Shown in pieces: positions 17,313 to 27,800 of a DNA stretch of 49,695 nucleotides. The notes beneath the pieces were generated by a model, which searched no databases, was not told the DNA's origin, and was given only the letters and a program-made list of their open reading frames with translations. A program made the position numbers and the translations under genes. The stretch is from Treponema sp. UBA6988 (GTDB taxonomy: Bacteria > Spirochaetota > Spirochaetia > Treponematales > Treponemataceae), in assembly GCA_002448445.1 (NCBI GenBank), contig DJYC01000009.1, forward strand, positions 1 to 49,695. Direction: 5' to 3'. Position 1 is the stretch's first letter; the number at the start of each line of letters is the position of its first letter.

Positions 17313-17644
17313 AATTCTTTTTTTTCTTCCGGACGGAATTGCATTTTTAACTGTGCCCGCCACTCCGTGCCGGTCAGACCTCCATGCAATTTTTCCCCAT
17401 CGCAAATAAGGAGCGCCATGGAGGGCGCGTCATATCTTGGCATAGGAACTGGCGAGTTTTACGAAGGAAAACTCGCGGGTAAAAATTGCATGGAGGCAAT
17501 TTTTACCCGCTTTCCAGGGTTCCGGCATTCGCCTCCATTGCCTACGGCAACGGCAACGGGTTGCAAGCAACCCTGCCGCCCTTCCAATCGGGCGTAGGTT
17601 TTATCTCAAGTAAGGCCGCACAGAAAAAAACGTCGTGGGAAAAA
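17313..17644. repeat. Composite repeat region: three-hairpin module plus GC-rich element
   Basis: No gene. After a stretch starting TTTTTAACTGTGCCCGCC (17345 on), a three-hairpin module lies at 17413-17510. H1 is GCGCC (17413-17417) / GGCGC (17424-17428) with loop ATGGAG. H2 is GCGAGTTTT (17452-17460) / AAAACTCGC (17468-17476). H3 is GCGGGTAAAAATTGC (17475-17489) / GCAATTTTTACCCGC (17496-17510) with loop ATGGAG. A plus-orientation GC-rich element (GCTTTCCAGGGTTCC to CAATCGGGCGTAGG) follows at 17509-17598. Confidence 0.7.
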
Positions 17645-18184
17645 CTATTCGTCGTAGGTAAAGGAGGTGGAATTTATTACCGTTGCATCACTCTCCTTAT
17701 TCTCACCGTATACGATTCCGTTTTTGGGTCCCAAACTTTCTGCCGGTTCTCCCCATTTGTTCGTTTTGTCTGGTGACATGAATAAGAATATTATTAAAAC
17801 TATGTACAATACAAAAGACGCAAACCACAAGACTATGGCAAGAACCAGACTCCAGAAAAATACCATAAGGGCAACTAGAGGAAGAATCATGGAGACTACA
17901 AGTAGCAATGCTGAATGTCCTGTGTCGTGAAGCCTTCTTGTGCAAAGGCTAAGGTTAGGAACCAGGGTAGCAAGAACCCAAATTGCGGACGGAATAAATG
18001 TATAGATGAGCGATTTAGTTGTTAAAAAGACAATTAAGTCAAGAATTTCAAATGGAATGCTTGCCAGCATGTTAAAAAGAATAATCCATCCAAATTCACT
18101 TTCCGTTGAGCGTCCAGAGAAATTGCTGTAATTATAAAAATAAAGCTTTACCGCCTCAACAAAACCAACTCTTTTGGGACTCAT
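17645..18184 (-). CDS. DUF805 membrane protein
   Basis: A 179-residue inner-membrane protein of the DUF805 family, of unknown function. Family marks are a first segment FSGRSTESEFGWIILFN, the central PNLSLCTRRLHDTGHSALLL with the conserved RRLHDTG, and about four transmembrane helices between residues 30 and 145. The C-terminal tail is soluble and Glu/Asn-rich. AGGAGG (18191-18196 on the complement) lies six bases from the ATG at 18184. It is flanked on both sides by repeat elements and has no obvious operon partner. Confidence 0.88.
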   Translation of the reverse strand: MSPKRVGFVEAVKLYFYNYSNFSGRSTESEFGWIILFNMLASIPFEILDLIVFLTTKSLIYTFIPSAIWVLATLVPNLSLCTRRLHDTGHSALLLVVSMILPLVALMVFFWSLVLAIVLWFASFVLYIVLIIFLFMSPDKTNKWGEPAESLGPKNGIVYGENKESDATVINSTSFTYDE

Positions 18185-18266
18185 CACTTTCCTCCTCGTC
18201 CTGCTGCTTACCTATTCGAGTATACAACTTTTGTTATGGAAGTCAAGGCTTGGAAAATTTTTTTGC

Positions 18267-18323
18267 AACCTACGCCTGATTGTAGGGACGCGGGATGTCT
18301 GCCCTTCCAATCGGGCGTAGGTT
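18267..18323. repeat. Inverted pair of GC-rich element ends
   Basis: AACCTACGCCTGATTG (18267-18282) and CAATCGGGCGTAGGTT (18308-18323) are inverted copies (15 of 16 bases) of the element's outer end, 25 bases apart. The pair could fold into a hairpin. The body of the element is absent. Confidence 0.6.
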
Positions 18324-18354
18324 TTTTATCAAGTCCGAATTTTACGGTCTAATG

Positions 18355-19002
18355 TTAATTTTCCATGCAGATTGCTTTTAAAGCGCTTATGTCTTTTGCA
18401 ATAAAGTCTGCACCGGCTTTTTCTAGCTCTTGTCTTGTTCCGTAACCAAAGAGGACTCCGCAAGACTTTAGGCCGTTCTGCTTTGCGCCAAAGATGTCGT
18501 GCTCTCTGTCGCCAACCATAAGGACCATGTTCTTGTCCTGAATGCCGGTTTTGCCAAGGGCATATTCTATTACGCTTGCCTTTGTTGCCCTTGTCTGGTC
18601 CATGGTGCTTCCGCAGATGGCGTCAAAGTATTGGGCAAAGCCAAAGTGCTCTGCAATCTGTATGGAAAAAGCTTCAGGTTTGGAAGTTGTAACTACGAGT
18701 TTTTTTCCTGCCGCCTTTAGCTCTGCCAAAAGTTCCGGGATTCCTTCGTAGACTTTGTTTTCAAAAAGTCCTTTTGTAGAAAAATACTCGCGGTACTTTT
18801 TTATGCCTTCTTCAGTTTCTTCCGTGGAAAAGCCAAGGCTTGCAAAGCTTTCCTTTATGGGCGGTCCAATAAAGGAGCAGAGGGTAGCGTAGGACGGAAT
18901 TTCCCTGCCCATTTCTTTTAGCGCGTGGGAAAAAGAATTTGTTATTCCAAGCGCCGGGTCTGTGAGGGTTCCGTCCAAATCAAAAAATATATGGCTGAAC
19001 AT
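18355..19002 (-). CDS. HAD-family hydrolase, phosphoglycolate-phosphatase-like
   Basis: A 215-residue haloacid-dehalogenase phosphatase. Motif I is FFDLDGTLTD (nucleophile Asp near residue 8), motif II VVTTSKPE, motif III the Lys in ATKASVIEYAL, motif IV VGDREHDIFGAKQNG. The cap between residues 15 and 85 is the small helical type of the Gph/PGP group. Family members hydrolyse phosphoglycolate or other small phosphoesters; the substrate here is not determined. The gene lies 15 bases downstream of the PUR-domain gene on the same strand, probably co-transcribed. No strong ribosome-binding site precedes the ATG at 19002. Confidence 0.88.
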   Translation of the reverse strand: MFSHIFFDLDGTLTDPALGITNSFSHALKEMGREIPSYATLCSFIGPPIKESFASLGFSTEETEEGIKKYREYFSTKGLFENKVYEGIPELLAELKAAGKKLVVTTSKPEAFSIQIAEHFGFAQYFDAICGSTMDQTRATKASVIEYALGKTGIQDKNMVLMVGDREHDIFGAKQNGLKSCGVLFGYGTRQELEKAGADFIAKDISALKAICMEN

Positions 19003-19017
19003 TAATTTTTTTAGCTA

Positions 19018-19515
19018 TTAGTATTCGCCGTCGTCTTCGCTTTCGCGCTTGCTTGTTACGTGGATTACGCGGCCGCTTCTCTTGATTCCGTTGGCTTCCT
19101 GCTCTGCACGGATTGCGCGTGCGTCCTGGCGGGCTGCTTCACGTTCTGCGCGGCGTTCTGCAACAAGGCGGCTTTCTCCCTTGCGGCGGTAGATTACCTT
19201 TACTGGGTTTCCGTCATCGTCAACTCTTTCTGCGGCTGCCTTTGCTTCTTTTGCGGCTTTCTTTTCCTTGCGGATTTTTGCGCGTTCCTTGTTGTCTTTT
19301 TCTATGAATTTGAGGGAATCGTCAAGTCCGCTAAGGAACTTCTGCATGTCGTCCGCAAAGACTACGATTGCACGGCGGTCATCTTCACCGTCGCGGAGTT
19401 TGCTTTCAACAATCTGCAAAAATACGTCGCCGTTACGGTTTTCCTTTACGTTAAAAAAATACGACCTGTTGTTTACAATTTCCTGTGTTGTAAAAAGTTC
19501 GCCACGAATACCCAT
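19018..19515 (-). CDS. PUR-domain (DUF3276) nucleic-acid-binding protein
   Basis: A 165-residue protein with one PUR repeat near the N-terminus (GELFTTQEIVNNRSYFFNVKENRNGDVFLQIVESK). It is followed by a highly charged Lys/Arg/Ala/Glu-rich helix (about 75-135) and a basic tail (RRKGESRLVAERRAEREAAR, GRVIHVTSKR). The PUR repeat binds single-stranded nucleic acid. The spirochaete relative BpuR of Borrelia binds its own mRNA and other nucleic acids, so a post-transcriptional regulator is a fair guess. AAGGAAGG lies just before the ATG at 19515; a longer frame to 19626 is open but has no better start. Confidence 0.85.
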   Translation of the reverse strand: MGIRGELFTTQEIVNNRSYFFNVKENRNGDVFLQIVESKLRDGEDDRRAIVVFADDMQKFLSGLDDSLKFIEKDNKERAKIRKEKKAAKEAKAAAERVDDDGNPVKVIYRRKGESRLVAERRAEREAARQDARAIRAEQEANGIKRSGRVIHVTSKRESEDDGEY

Positions 19516-20089
19516 TTTTCCTTCCTTAAAAATGTAAATGTGATTGTATCTTTCTTTGCCAAGAGGCAAGAACCAAAAGTAATTGAGCCTATGCTTGACT
19601 ATACATTTTTTTGAAATGTTTTGCAAGGGGAAAAAGTTATTTCCAGTTGATTAGCATAGAAACAAAGGGGGCGTTACGGGGGGCTTGCCTCCTGTAGAGG
19701 GGGTAGCGGAAGACGCGACAAAGCGGAGCAAATGACGGAAGTGTCTTGTTTGGAAAACAGGTATTTTGTTGCGGAACAGACCCTGAAATAAATTCAGGGT
19801 GACGGCTGTTCCCTGAACTTGTCGAAGGTGTTCCCTGAGCTGTCGAAGGTGTTCCCTGAGCTTGTCGAAGGGGCGGTGTGCAAAGATATAGGCACTTAGG
19901 CAGGCTTTGCGTCCGTGGAAACTGTCGATTTTTTTGCTTTGCCTGTTTGCCCCTTACGGCATTTGTGGAGCGACTCGTGGTTGGAGCGGGCGTTGCGGGC
20001 GGCGATTGAGCCCGCAGAAGGGGGTGTGCCGAAGACCTTGGGCTGAGGCCAGGGGGAAGGCTTTCCCCCCCCTTGTATTAAAATTATTG
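19516..20089. repeat. Repeat-rich intergenic region between argJ and the PUR gene
   Basis: No gene is supported. The region holds a hairpin ACCCTGAA-ATAAA-TTCAGGGT (19780-19800), then three tandem units with core CCCTGA(R)CTTGTCGAAGG at 19808-19829, 19830-19850 and 19851-19872; the middle one lacks one T. A GC-rich segment around 19960-20065 contains further element-like pieces. The 5' part probably carries the PUR gene promoter, but I see no clear consensus pair. Confidence 0.7.
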
Positions 20090-21391
20090 TTAGCTTCTGT
20101 AGTCGCCGTTTATTTTTACGTAGTCGTAAGTTAGGTCGCAGCCCCATGCGCGTCCGGTGGAGGATCCAGAGTCTTCAAGGTTTACTTCTATTTCTACTGC
20201 CTGGGAAGAAAGGATGGCGGTGGCTTTTTCTTCGTCAAAGCTAAGGCCTACGCCATTGTGGACAACTTCTATGCGTTCTGCCGGGTCTTTTGACGCAACC
20301 TCTGTGATTCCGTCTGTGAGGGCATCTGCATAGCGGTCTGAGTTCTTTTTGCCGGAGAAGAATACCGAGCATTTTGAAGGCTCAAAGTCGTAGCCAGAGT
20401 AGCCAAGTGCGCAGAGTATGCGTCCGCAGTTTGCATCGCGACCGTAGATTGCGGCTTTTACAAGGCTTGAAGAGATTACGGCTTTTGCAAGTCCGCGGGC
20501 AGTTTTTTCGTCCTTGGCTCCGTTTACGGTACATTCAACAAGGTGGGTTGCTCCTTCACCGTCTGCTGCAATTTTCATTGCCATTACGGTGTTGAGCGCA
20601 TTGAGTGCTTCCATGAATGCGTCAAAGTCTGCACCTTCGCCTGTTATTTCTTTGTTGCCAGCCTTTCCGCTTGCCATTGCGGTAAGGGTGTCATTTGTTG
20701 AAGTGTCGCCGTCTACGCTTACGCAGTTGTAGGTTTTTTCTGCAGAAAGAAGGAGTGCCTTGTGCAGCATTTCCGCGCTGATTGCACAGTCGGTTGTTAC
20801 GAAGGAAAGCATTGTTCCCATGTTGATGTGAATCATTCCGCTTCCCTTGCACATGCAGCCTATGCGTACTGTCTTTCCGCCAACTTCTGTTTCTACGGCA
20901 CATTCCTTAAAGTGGGTATCCGTAGTCATGATTGCTGTGCGGGCTTCCTTGTGACCTTCTTTGGAAAGGCCCTTTACCAAAGTTGGCATGCTGGCTTCTA
21001 TTTTTTCTACAGGCACGTGCTGGCCTATGATTCCTGTTGAGCATACGATGATGTTTTCCTTTGGAATGCTGACGCCTGTCTTTGCAATTTCCTGGGAAAC
21101 TGATGTTGCCATGCGGACAGCGTTCTGGTAGCCTACTTCACCGGTGCATGCGTTTGCATAGCATACGTTGCATACAGCGGCCTGGGCCTTTCCTGTTGCC
21201 ACAACCTTTCTTGTGTATTTTACGCATTCTGCCTGTGAGCGGTTCTGTGTAAAGATTCCTGCGGCAGTGCACATTGTGTCGCTAAAGATAAGTGCCGTGT
21301 CGTTTGTCTTGCGGCTTTCCTTTAAGCCTGAGTGGATTCCGTTTGCCGTGAACCCTATTGGTGCGGTAACTCCGCCATCGATGAATTTCAT
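20090..21391 (-). CDS. argJ: Arginine biosynthesis bifunctional protein ArgJ
   Basis: A 433-residue ornithine acetyltransferase / N-acetylglutamate synthase that recycles the acetyl group in arginine synthesis. The proenzyme is cut to alpha and beta chains before a Thr: the family motif is present as DGEGATHLVECTV, with the nucleophile Thr in GAT. Other conserved stretches are GGVTAPIGFTANGIHSG at the N-terminus and SVDGDTSTNDTLTAMASGKAG. The start at 21391 (MKFIDGGV) has GGAGG just upstream. No other arg gene is in the window. It is a single gene between two repeat regions. Confidence 0.96.
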   Translation of the reverse strand: MKFIDGGVTAPIGFTANGIHSGLKESRKTNDTALIFSDTMCTAAGIFTQNRSQAECVKYTRKVVATGKAQAAVCNVCYANACTGEVGYQNAVRMATSVSQEIAKTGVSIPKENIIVCSTGIIGQHVPVEKIEASMPTLVKGLSKEGHKEARTAIMTTDTHFKECAVETEVGGKTVRIGCMCKGSGMIHINMGTMLSFVTTDCAISAEMLHKALLLSAEKTYNCVSVDGDTSTNDTLTAMASGKAGNKEITGEGADFDAFMEALNALNTVMAMKIAADGEGATHLVECTVNGAKDEKTARGLAKAVISSSLVKAAIYGRDANCGRILCALGYSGYDFEPSKCSVFFSGKKNSDRYADALTDGITEVASKDPAERIEVVHNGVGLSFDEEKATAILSSQAVEIEVNLEDSGSSTGRAWGCDLTYDYVKINGDYRS

Positions 21392-21424
21392 GTTTATACC
21401 TCCGACTGGGCGATTCATTGCATG

Positions 21425-21453
21425 ATTATAATGGATTCTGCCTTCGTTTACAA
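21425..21453 (-). promoter_or_regulatory. Promoter of argJ
   Basis: On the minus strand, TTGTAA (21448-21453) and TATAAT (21425-21430) are 17 bases apart, giving a start about 30 bases before the ATG. I see no arginine-repressor box that I could defend. Confidence 0.55.
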
Positions 21454-21598
21454 GTGTAAAACTTTAAACTAAAAACTTAAAGACAAAAGTTAAGGTGGAA
21501 ATGGTTAAGGGGAAATTTTTTTGATAATTTTTTGGACGGTAATTATTGTGTCTGGGCAAATATGCCTTTTGCAAACGCTTTAATTACTTTGCCTTCCC

Positions 21599-21711
21599 CG
21601 CTTTCCGGGGTTCCGCTTTCGCTCCATTGCCTGGGGGTTCGACAAGCTCACCCACCACGGCAACGGCAACGGGTTGCAAGCAACCCTGCCGCCCCTCCAA
21701 TCGGGCGTAGG
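21599..21711 (+). repeat. GC-rich element copy with a nested 24-base insert
   Basis: A full plus-orientation copy from CGCTTTCCGGGGTTCCGC to CTCCAATCGGGCGTAGG. Between CTCCATTGCCT and ACGGCAACGGCAACGGG lie 24 extra bases (21633-21656, GGGGGTTCGACAAGCTCACC...) absent from the copies at 17509 and 47628. They match the unit tandemly repeated at 39679-39750. No gene is visible in 21454-21800. Confidence 0.75.
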
Positions 21712-21806
21712 GGTCCTGGTCTGGCCAGTAATGTAGTGCCGAACACAGTAAGATCACAAAGGCGGGCTCCAGAGAATTATTTTGATCATTCAAAAAAACG
21801 CCGCAA

Positions 21807-21835
21807 TTGAATTTTTATGCAATTTTTACTATTAT
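21807..21835 (+). promoter_or_regulatory. Promoter of uvrA
   Basis: TTGAAT (21807-21812), 17-base spacer, TATTAT (21830-21835). The start would be at about 21842, the first base of an in-frame GTG. If the ATG at 21866 is used, the leader is only 24 bases. Confidence 0.5.
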
Positions 21836-21865
21836 ATTGGCGTGAAAAAGATTAGCAAAGATAGC

Positions 21866-24826
21866 ATGAAAAATGCCATAAGCCCCGTTGTTGAAGGGGA
21901 AAAAATTGTGGTTCAGGGTGCCAGGGAGCACAACCTAAAGAATGTTAGCGTGGAATTTCCCCGCAACAAGCTTGTTGTTATAAGCGGCCTTTCGGGGAGC
22001 GGAAAATCTTCCCTTGCTTTTGACACGCTTTTTGCTGAAGGGCAGAGGCGCTACATGGAAAGCCTTTCCTCTTATGCAAGGCAGTTTTTGGGCCGCATGG
22101 ACAAGCCGGATGTGGATCTTATTTCCGGCCTTTCTCCTGCTATTTCTATTGAACAAAAGACTACTCACAAGAACCCCCGCTCAACGGTTGGAACCGTTAC
22201 GGAGATTTACGACTACTACCGCCTGCTTTTTGCGCGTATTGGAATGGCCCACTGTCCCAAGTGCGGCAGGGAAATTAAGGAGCAGTCGGTTGACCAGATT
22301 ATAGACACAATTCTTTCTTGGGACGAAGGTACAAAGCTTACGCTTCTTTCGCCAGTTATTCGTGGCAAGAAGGGCGAGCATGTAAAGATAATCGATGACG
22401 CCAAGAAGAGCGGGTTTGTTCGCGCCCGCATAGACGGTCTTATGGTGGAGCTTGAGGATTCAATCAAGCTTGACAAGCAGAAGAAGCACACCATAGAAAT
22501 TGTTGTTGACCGCATAGTTCTAAAGGAAGGTATTAGGCAGAGGCTTGCCGATTCTGTTGAGACTGCGCTAAAAAGTTCCAACGGTGTAATCATTGTGCTC
22601 CGCAGGGTGAACAAGGATGATGAGGCTTATGCTTCCGTTACTGCTGCCCTTGATGCAAAGGGAACTCCATATGACCGCAACGCAGCCTACATTGAGCAGG
22701 AAGTTTTCTTTAGCCAGAAGAATGCCTGCCCTGACTGCGGAATTTCTATCCCAGAGCTTCAGCCCCGCCTTTTTTCTTTTAACAATCCCTTTGGTGCCTG
22801 CCCTGAATGCACGGGTCTTGGCGAAAAGATGGAGTGGGACAAGGACAAGATTATTCCGGATCCGTCACTTTCTTTTAACGAGCGCGGCATTGATTTTTAC
22901 AATCCCGAAAGCGAATGGAACAAGACTATGTTTACCGCTGTAGCAAAGGAGGCCGGCTTTTCACTTGACACTCCTCTGAACAAGCTTACCAAAAAGCAGT
23001 TTGACTACCTGTGGAACGGAGACGAAGACATTGTCCTTAACTGGGTCTACAGGAAGCAGAGCGGTGAAGGCTACAGCGAATACAGGAGGCCATGGCCCGG
23101 AGTGCTTAACGACATGAAGCGGCGCTACAACGAGGCTTGGGGCGATTCCCAGCGGGTTAATATGGAAGAAAAATACATGTCTCGCCACGAGTGTGCTTCC
23201 TGCCACGGAAAAAGGCTTAGGCCTGAGGCTCTTTGCGTTACCATTGGCGGAAAGAACATCTGGCAGCTTACGGAACTTTCCGTTTTGCAGACGATTAAAT
23301 TTTTTGATGAACTTGATTTGAGCGAGACCGAGACAAAGATTGCTTCGCAGGTTCTAAAGGAAATACGCAACCGCCTTAACTTTTTAAAGAATGTTGGTCT
23401 TGAATACCTTACCCTAGAACGCAGTGCAGCAACCCTTAGCGGTGGTGAGGCTCAGAGAATCAGGCTTTCCACCCAGATTGGAAGTGCGCTTACCGGCGTA
23501 ATGTACGTCCTTGATGAGCCTAGCATTGGTCTTCACCAAAGGGACAACCAGAGGCTTATAGACAGCCTTACCTATTTGCGCGACATTGGAAACACGGTTA
23601 TCGTAGTTGAGCATGATGAGCAGACCCTCCGCACCGCTGACTGGCTAATAGACATAGGACCCGGGGCTGGTGTTCACGGCGGAAAAATTATGGCAAGCGG
23701 CTCCCCTGAATTTGTGGCTTCCTGCAAGGACAGTATTACAGGGCGTTACCTGGCAGGCCTTATTAGGATGAAGATTCCCTCTGAGCGCAGAAAGGGCAAC
23801 GGTTCTTTTGTAAGCATAGAGGGTGTTAGCGAGCACAACCTAAAGGACATAAGCGTAAAGATTCCTCTTGGGGCATTCACATGCATTACGGGTGTTTCTG
23901 GCAGCGGAAAGTCAACCCTGCTCAACGACGTCTTCTTCCCTGCCGCAAGCAACAAGATTATGAAGACCGACTATCCTGCCGGTGCCTACAAAAAAATTAC
24001 CGGTCTTGAACACATAGACAAGGTCATAAGCATTGACCAGTCGCCGATTGGACGCACTCCAAGAAGCAACCCGGTAACATACATTGGTGTCTTTGACAAA
24101 ATCCGCGAACTGTACGCAAGCCTTCCAGATGCAAAGGCACGCGGCTACAAGAACGGAAGGTTCAGCTTTAACGTAAAGGGCGGACGCTGCGAAAACTGCC
24201 AGGGTGCGGGTACAATTACAATCGAGATGAATTTCTTGCCGGACGTTTTTATCCAGTGCGACGTGTGCCGTGGGAAAAGGTTCAACAGGGAAACTCTTGA
24301 GGTTCTCTACAAGGGCAAGTCAATCAGCGATGTTCTTGACATGACGATTGAAGAGGCTGCTTCTTTCTTTGACAGCATTCCTCACATTGCAAGAAAGCTT
24401 CAGACGCTAAAGGATGTTGGTCTTGGCTACATACAGCTTGGGCAGAGTGCGCTTACTTTGAGCGGCGGAGAGGCACAGCGCGTAAAGCTTGCAAGCGAAC
24501 TTGCCCGTCCTTCCACCGGCAAAACCCTTTACATACTGGACGAGCCTACGACAGGCCTTCACTTTGTGGACATAAAGCAGCTGATGGGTGTTATCCAAAA
24601 GCTTGTGGACAAGGGCAATACCGTTGTGATGATTGAACACAACGTGGATGTTATCTGCCAGGCGGACTACATAATAGACCTTGGCCCGGAAGGTGGTGAC
24701 GGCGGTGGAAGAGTTGTTGCAACCGGTACCCCGGAAGAAGTTTCCCTTAACAAGAAGAGCTGGACCGGACGCTATGTTGCAGAAATGCTTGAACGTGAAA
24801 AGGCTAGGGGAGAAGTAAAAGAATAA
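21866..24826 (+). CDS. uvrA: Excinuclease ABC subunit A
   Basis: The 986-residue damage-recognition ATPase of nucleotide excision repair, working as a dimer with UvrB. It has two ABC modules. First: GLSGSGKSS (41-49) with a CPKCGREI zinc finger, the CPDCG/CPEC insertion, and LSGGEAQRIRLSTQIGS. Second: GVSGSGKST, the CENCQGAGTI and CDVCRGKRFN zinc ribbon, LSGGEAQRVKLASELA and YILDEPTTGLHF. The start is ambiguous: ATG 21866 (MKNAISP) is listed; GTG 21842 would add eight residues and match the transcript start. Neither has a strong ribosome-binding site. lptD follows after three bases, so the two are co-transcribed. Confidence 0.97.
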   Translation: MKNAISPVVEGEKIVVQGAREHNLKNVSVEFPRNKLVVISGLSGSGKSSLAFDTLFAEGQRRYMESLSSYARQFLGRMDKPDVDLISGLSPAISIEQKTTHKNPRSTVGTVTEIYDYYRLLFARIGMAHCPKCGREIKEQSVDQIIDTILSWDEGTKLTLLSPVIRGKKGEHVKIIDDAKKSGFVRARIDGLMVELEDSIKLDKQKKHTIEIVVDRIVLKEGIRQRLADSVETALKSSNGVIIVLRRVNKDDEAYASVTAALDAKGTPYDRNAAYIEQEVFFSQKNACPDCGISIPELQPRLFSFNNPFGACPECTGLGEKMEWDKDKIIPDPSLSFNERGIDFYNPESEWNKTMFTAVAKEAGFSLDTPLNKLTKKQFDYLWNGDEDIVLNWVYRKQSGEGYSEYRRPWPGVLNDMKRRYNEAWGDSQRVNMEEKYMSRHECASCHGKRLRPEALCVTIGGKNIWQLTELSVLQTIKFFDELDLSETETKIASQVLKEIRNRLNFLKNVGLEYLTLERSAATLSGGEAQRIRLSTQIGSALTGVMYVLDEPSIGLHQRDNQRLIDSLTYLRDIGNTVIVVEHDEQTLRTADWLIDIGPGAGVHGGKIMASGSPEFVASCKDSITGRYLAGLIRMKIPSERRKGNGSFVSIEGVSEHNLKDISVKIPLGAFTCITGVSGSGKSTLLNDVFFPAASNKIMKTDYPAGAYKKITGLEHIDKVISIDQSPIGRTPRSNPVTYIGVFDKIRELYASLPDAKARGYKNGRFSFNVKGGRCENCQGAGTITIEMNFLPDVFIQCDVCRGKRFNRETLEVLYKGKSISDVLDMTIEEAASFFDSIPHIARKLQTLKDVGLGYIQLGQSALTLSGGEAQRVKLASELARPSTGKTLYILDEPTTGLHFVDIKQLMGVIQKLVDKGNTVVMIEHNVDVICQADYIIDLGPEGGDGGGRVVATGTPEEVSLNKKSWTGRYVAEMLEREKARGEVKE

Positions 24827-24829
24827 CCC

Positions 24830-27800
24830 ATGAGCCTTAGACCTTTGCAAAGAAAATTGGTTGTCCTCGTTTTTATATGCGCTGCCTTCTTTGCATTTGG
24901 CGTATGTGCTTGGGCTGCTGACGGTGATTCCCAGCCTTCCGTGATAACGATTTTGAACGCCAACAAGACCGAGTACGAAAAGGATTCCGTTACAAAGGAA
25001 GAGCAGATTGTCCTGACCGGTGCCGTTGCGGTGGAGGTTACGCAGGGAAACATGCGCACAAAGATAAACGCGTCAAAGATTAGCTACAACCGCAAGACCA
25101 ATATCCTCTATGCCCAGGGAGACGTTGTGATGGAGCAGACTGGCGGGGCTACTGGAGACCAGAGGATTACGGCCCAGACGGTTCTCTTTAACACCGTAAC
25201 CTATGAAGGAATTTTTGACGGCGGCCGCGTTGTTCAGACCCAGAGCGATGCAATCAACTTGCCATCAGGTTCAACGCTGGTTGTTTCTTCCTCCATGTTC
25301 GGAAAGGATTCTCAGAGTACGATTGCCTTTAAGAACGCTTCGCTAACATTTTGCGATGACGAAAATCCCCACTGGAAAATCCGTGCTACAAAGATTTGGC
25401 TTCTTCCGGGAGGCGAGTTTGCATTTTTCAATGCGCTGCTTTTTGTGGGCGAAATACCTGTTCTGTACATGCCGGCCTTTTATTACCCCAAGGATGAAAT
25501 CATATTTAACCCTACGTTTGGTTATGACACAAGGCGCGGGTATTACTTCCAGACTACGACATACCTCTACGGTCGGAAGCCGCTTGAAGAGAATATTGAA
25601 AAATCGTCAGACGAAAAGGATGATGATGAACTTAGCAAAGGCCTGTATAATTTCATGAAGCCCACAAAACTAAAGGAGCAGAGGCGCGAAGGAATTGTAC
25701 TCCATAATCTGGACGAGGATTACACAGGAGACACAAGCAATTATTTTAAGCTGATGTTTGACTACTACAGCATTCTTGGAACCATGGCAGGTTTTGATGC
25801 TGTATTCAAGCCAAAATCATATATTAACAATTTTAAGGCCAATTTGAATTTGGGATTCAGCAACACTGTTTTTCTGGATGACTCTGGAGAGGTCTACGTT
25901 CCTTTTTCTTCTACCGGAGAAAGGCATAAGGATAAGGCAAATCTTTTGGGCATAAAGACTCCTTTCCGTTACAATGGAAATTTGGATTTGTCCGGTTCAA
26001 GCCCCTTTAACTTTAGAATTTCCATGCCCATCTATTCCGATCCGTATTTTACGGATGACTTTGGCGAGCGTACGGAATATATGGACTGGATTACATTTCT
26101 TACGCGTGGCGCCAAGGATGAAAAGGAAGAAGAGGAGGATGAAGATAAGGACAGTGTTAGCGTATCAACATATACTTGGAATGCATCGGCATCCTACAGC
26201 TTTAACATTCCCGATGCCCTAAAGCCTTTTTTGCGTACCCTGTCGATTACAGACATAAGTTCCTCTGTTATTTTCAATTCAAAGACAAACACTGCAATTG
26301 CTTCAGAGTCAACCGACGACTGGTATTTGTATACGCCTGAGCGAATGTTTTTTTATCCTTCGCAGGTAACGCCCCTGAAATTTAGTGCTAACATTGAGGG
26401 TGCAATCATTAAGTATCCTTTAGAAGAAAAGCAGTCAAAGCCCGTTGATTTTCCGTATGCACTCTCTGTCCCTGATGAATTTTCTGATGAACAGAAAAAG
26501 GATAATGAAAGTGAAAGTAAAAGTGGAGAAGAGAAGGCTCCTGAAAAAACTGAAAAAGCAGAAGAGGGTGTTTTGGACGAAAAGGACCTTCCCCTTTTGG
26601 ACGTGCGTTCAGATATAAATCCTACTGAGATTTCTGACTTTGAGTATGAACTTAAGTATTCCGTTACGCCTCAGTTTTCTTCTCAGTTTGCATATGACTC
26701 TACTAAGTATTCAACGCCGGATGACTTCAAGTGGAGCGAGAGGCAGTCAAGCTATTATCAGGTAACGTCGCCGGTTGTCGTTTCCAGCGGGCTTGCATTC
26801 CGTGAATCCTTGTTCAATATGAATAATGTGTTTACATATACTCCTTTTTATCAGACCCATCCTAGTCTTGATGGTTATTCGGACTCTGATGCTGCCACTG
26901 TTAGAAAAACAGACTATCAGGCGCGAAAGAAGGATTTAAGCGTTGAAAATGACGTTTCCGTAAAGCCTTTGATTTTTAACGACGTATTAAAGAAGTCCAG
27001 CATTGACTGGAATACTACAATCAGGCTTGTTAGGACTGAATTTATCGGTGATGAGGAAAACCCTGAGTGGGATTATCTTACCGCAGATCTTTCTGATGAA
27101 GAAAGCGTTACGGAGCATACTCTTAGTGCCACCATCCATGCGGAGGAGGGCAAGTATTTTTCCCAGAAGCTGACCCTTTCAACAACGCTGCCACCTCAAA
27201 AGGACAAGTATGAGGGTGACGTGAAATTTACCTTTCCTTATACAGAACTTACTTTTGCATCAGGTGTTGAAAAAATTGAGGAGACGGAAAGCGATGAACT
27301 TGTTGAAAACTGGCGCAAGCTTCCGTTCAAGCAGTCTGCTTCGCTTAAATTTTTGGACGGTGATTTTGCCCTTACGCAGTCATTCAACTATAACCTTGAA
27401 GAGCATTATGCCGATTCCTTTAAGGCCGCTGTTTCTTATGGAGGTTTGCAGGTTGCATATACTGCCGCCTATACCTACGGATATGATTTTGATGAGGAAG
27501 AGGGGTGGTCCATTAGGAGTGAGAGGGAGTTCCTTCCTGAAACTTTTTCCATTGCCTATACATCTGGGCAAAAAAACTTCCGCTACTGGAAGAAGAGGGT
27601 TACATGGGCACCTTCTTTAAGCACGAGTATTGTCTATGACTGCATAAGGCCTACCAACAGCTATTTTAAATTCATTCCGGCTGTTACCTTTAAGATAAAT
27701 AAATTTGTAAATCTTACTTTTAGCTCGGAATCAAGGAACAGTGTGATATACCGCTATATTCAGGACTACACGAATAACGGAATGAATCTTCCCGGTGAAA

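Noticed and set aside
19060..19614. A 184-residue plus-strand frame opposite the PUR-domain gene
   Set aside because: It is a shadow: no ribosome-binding site and composition (Cys/Phe/Val-rich) is that expected from the complement of a charged helix.
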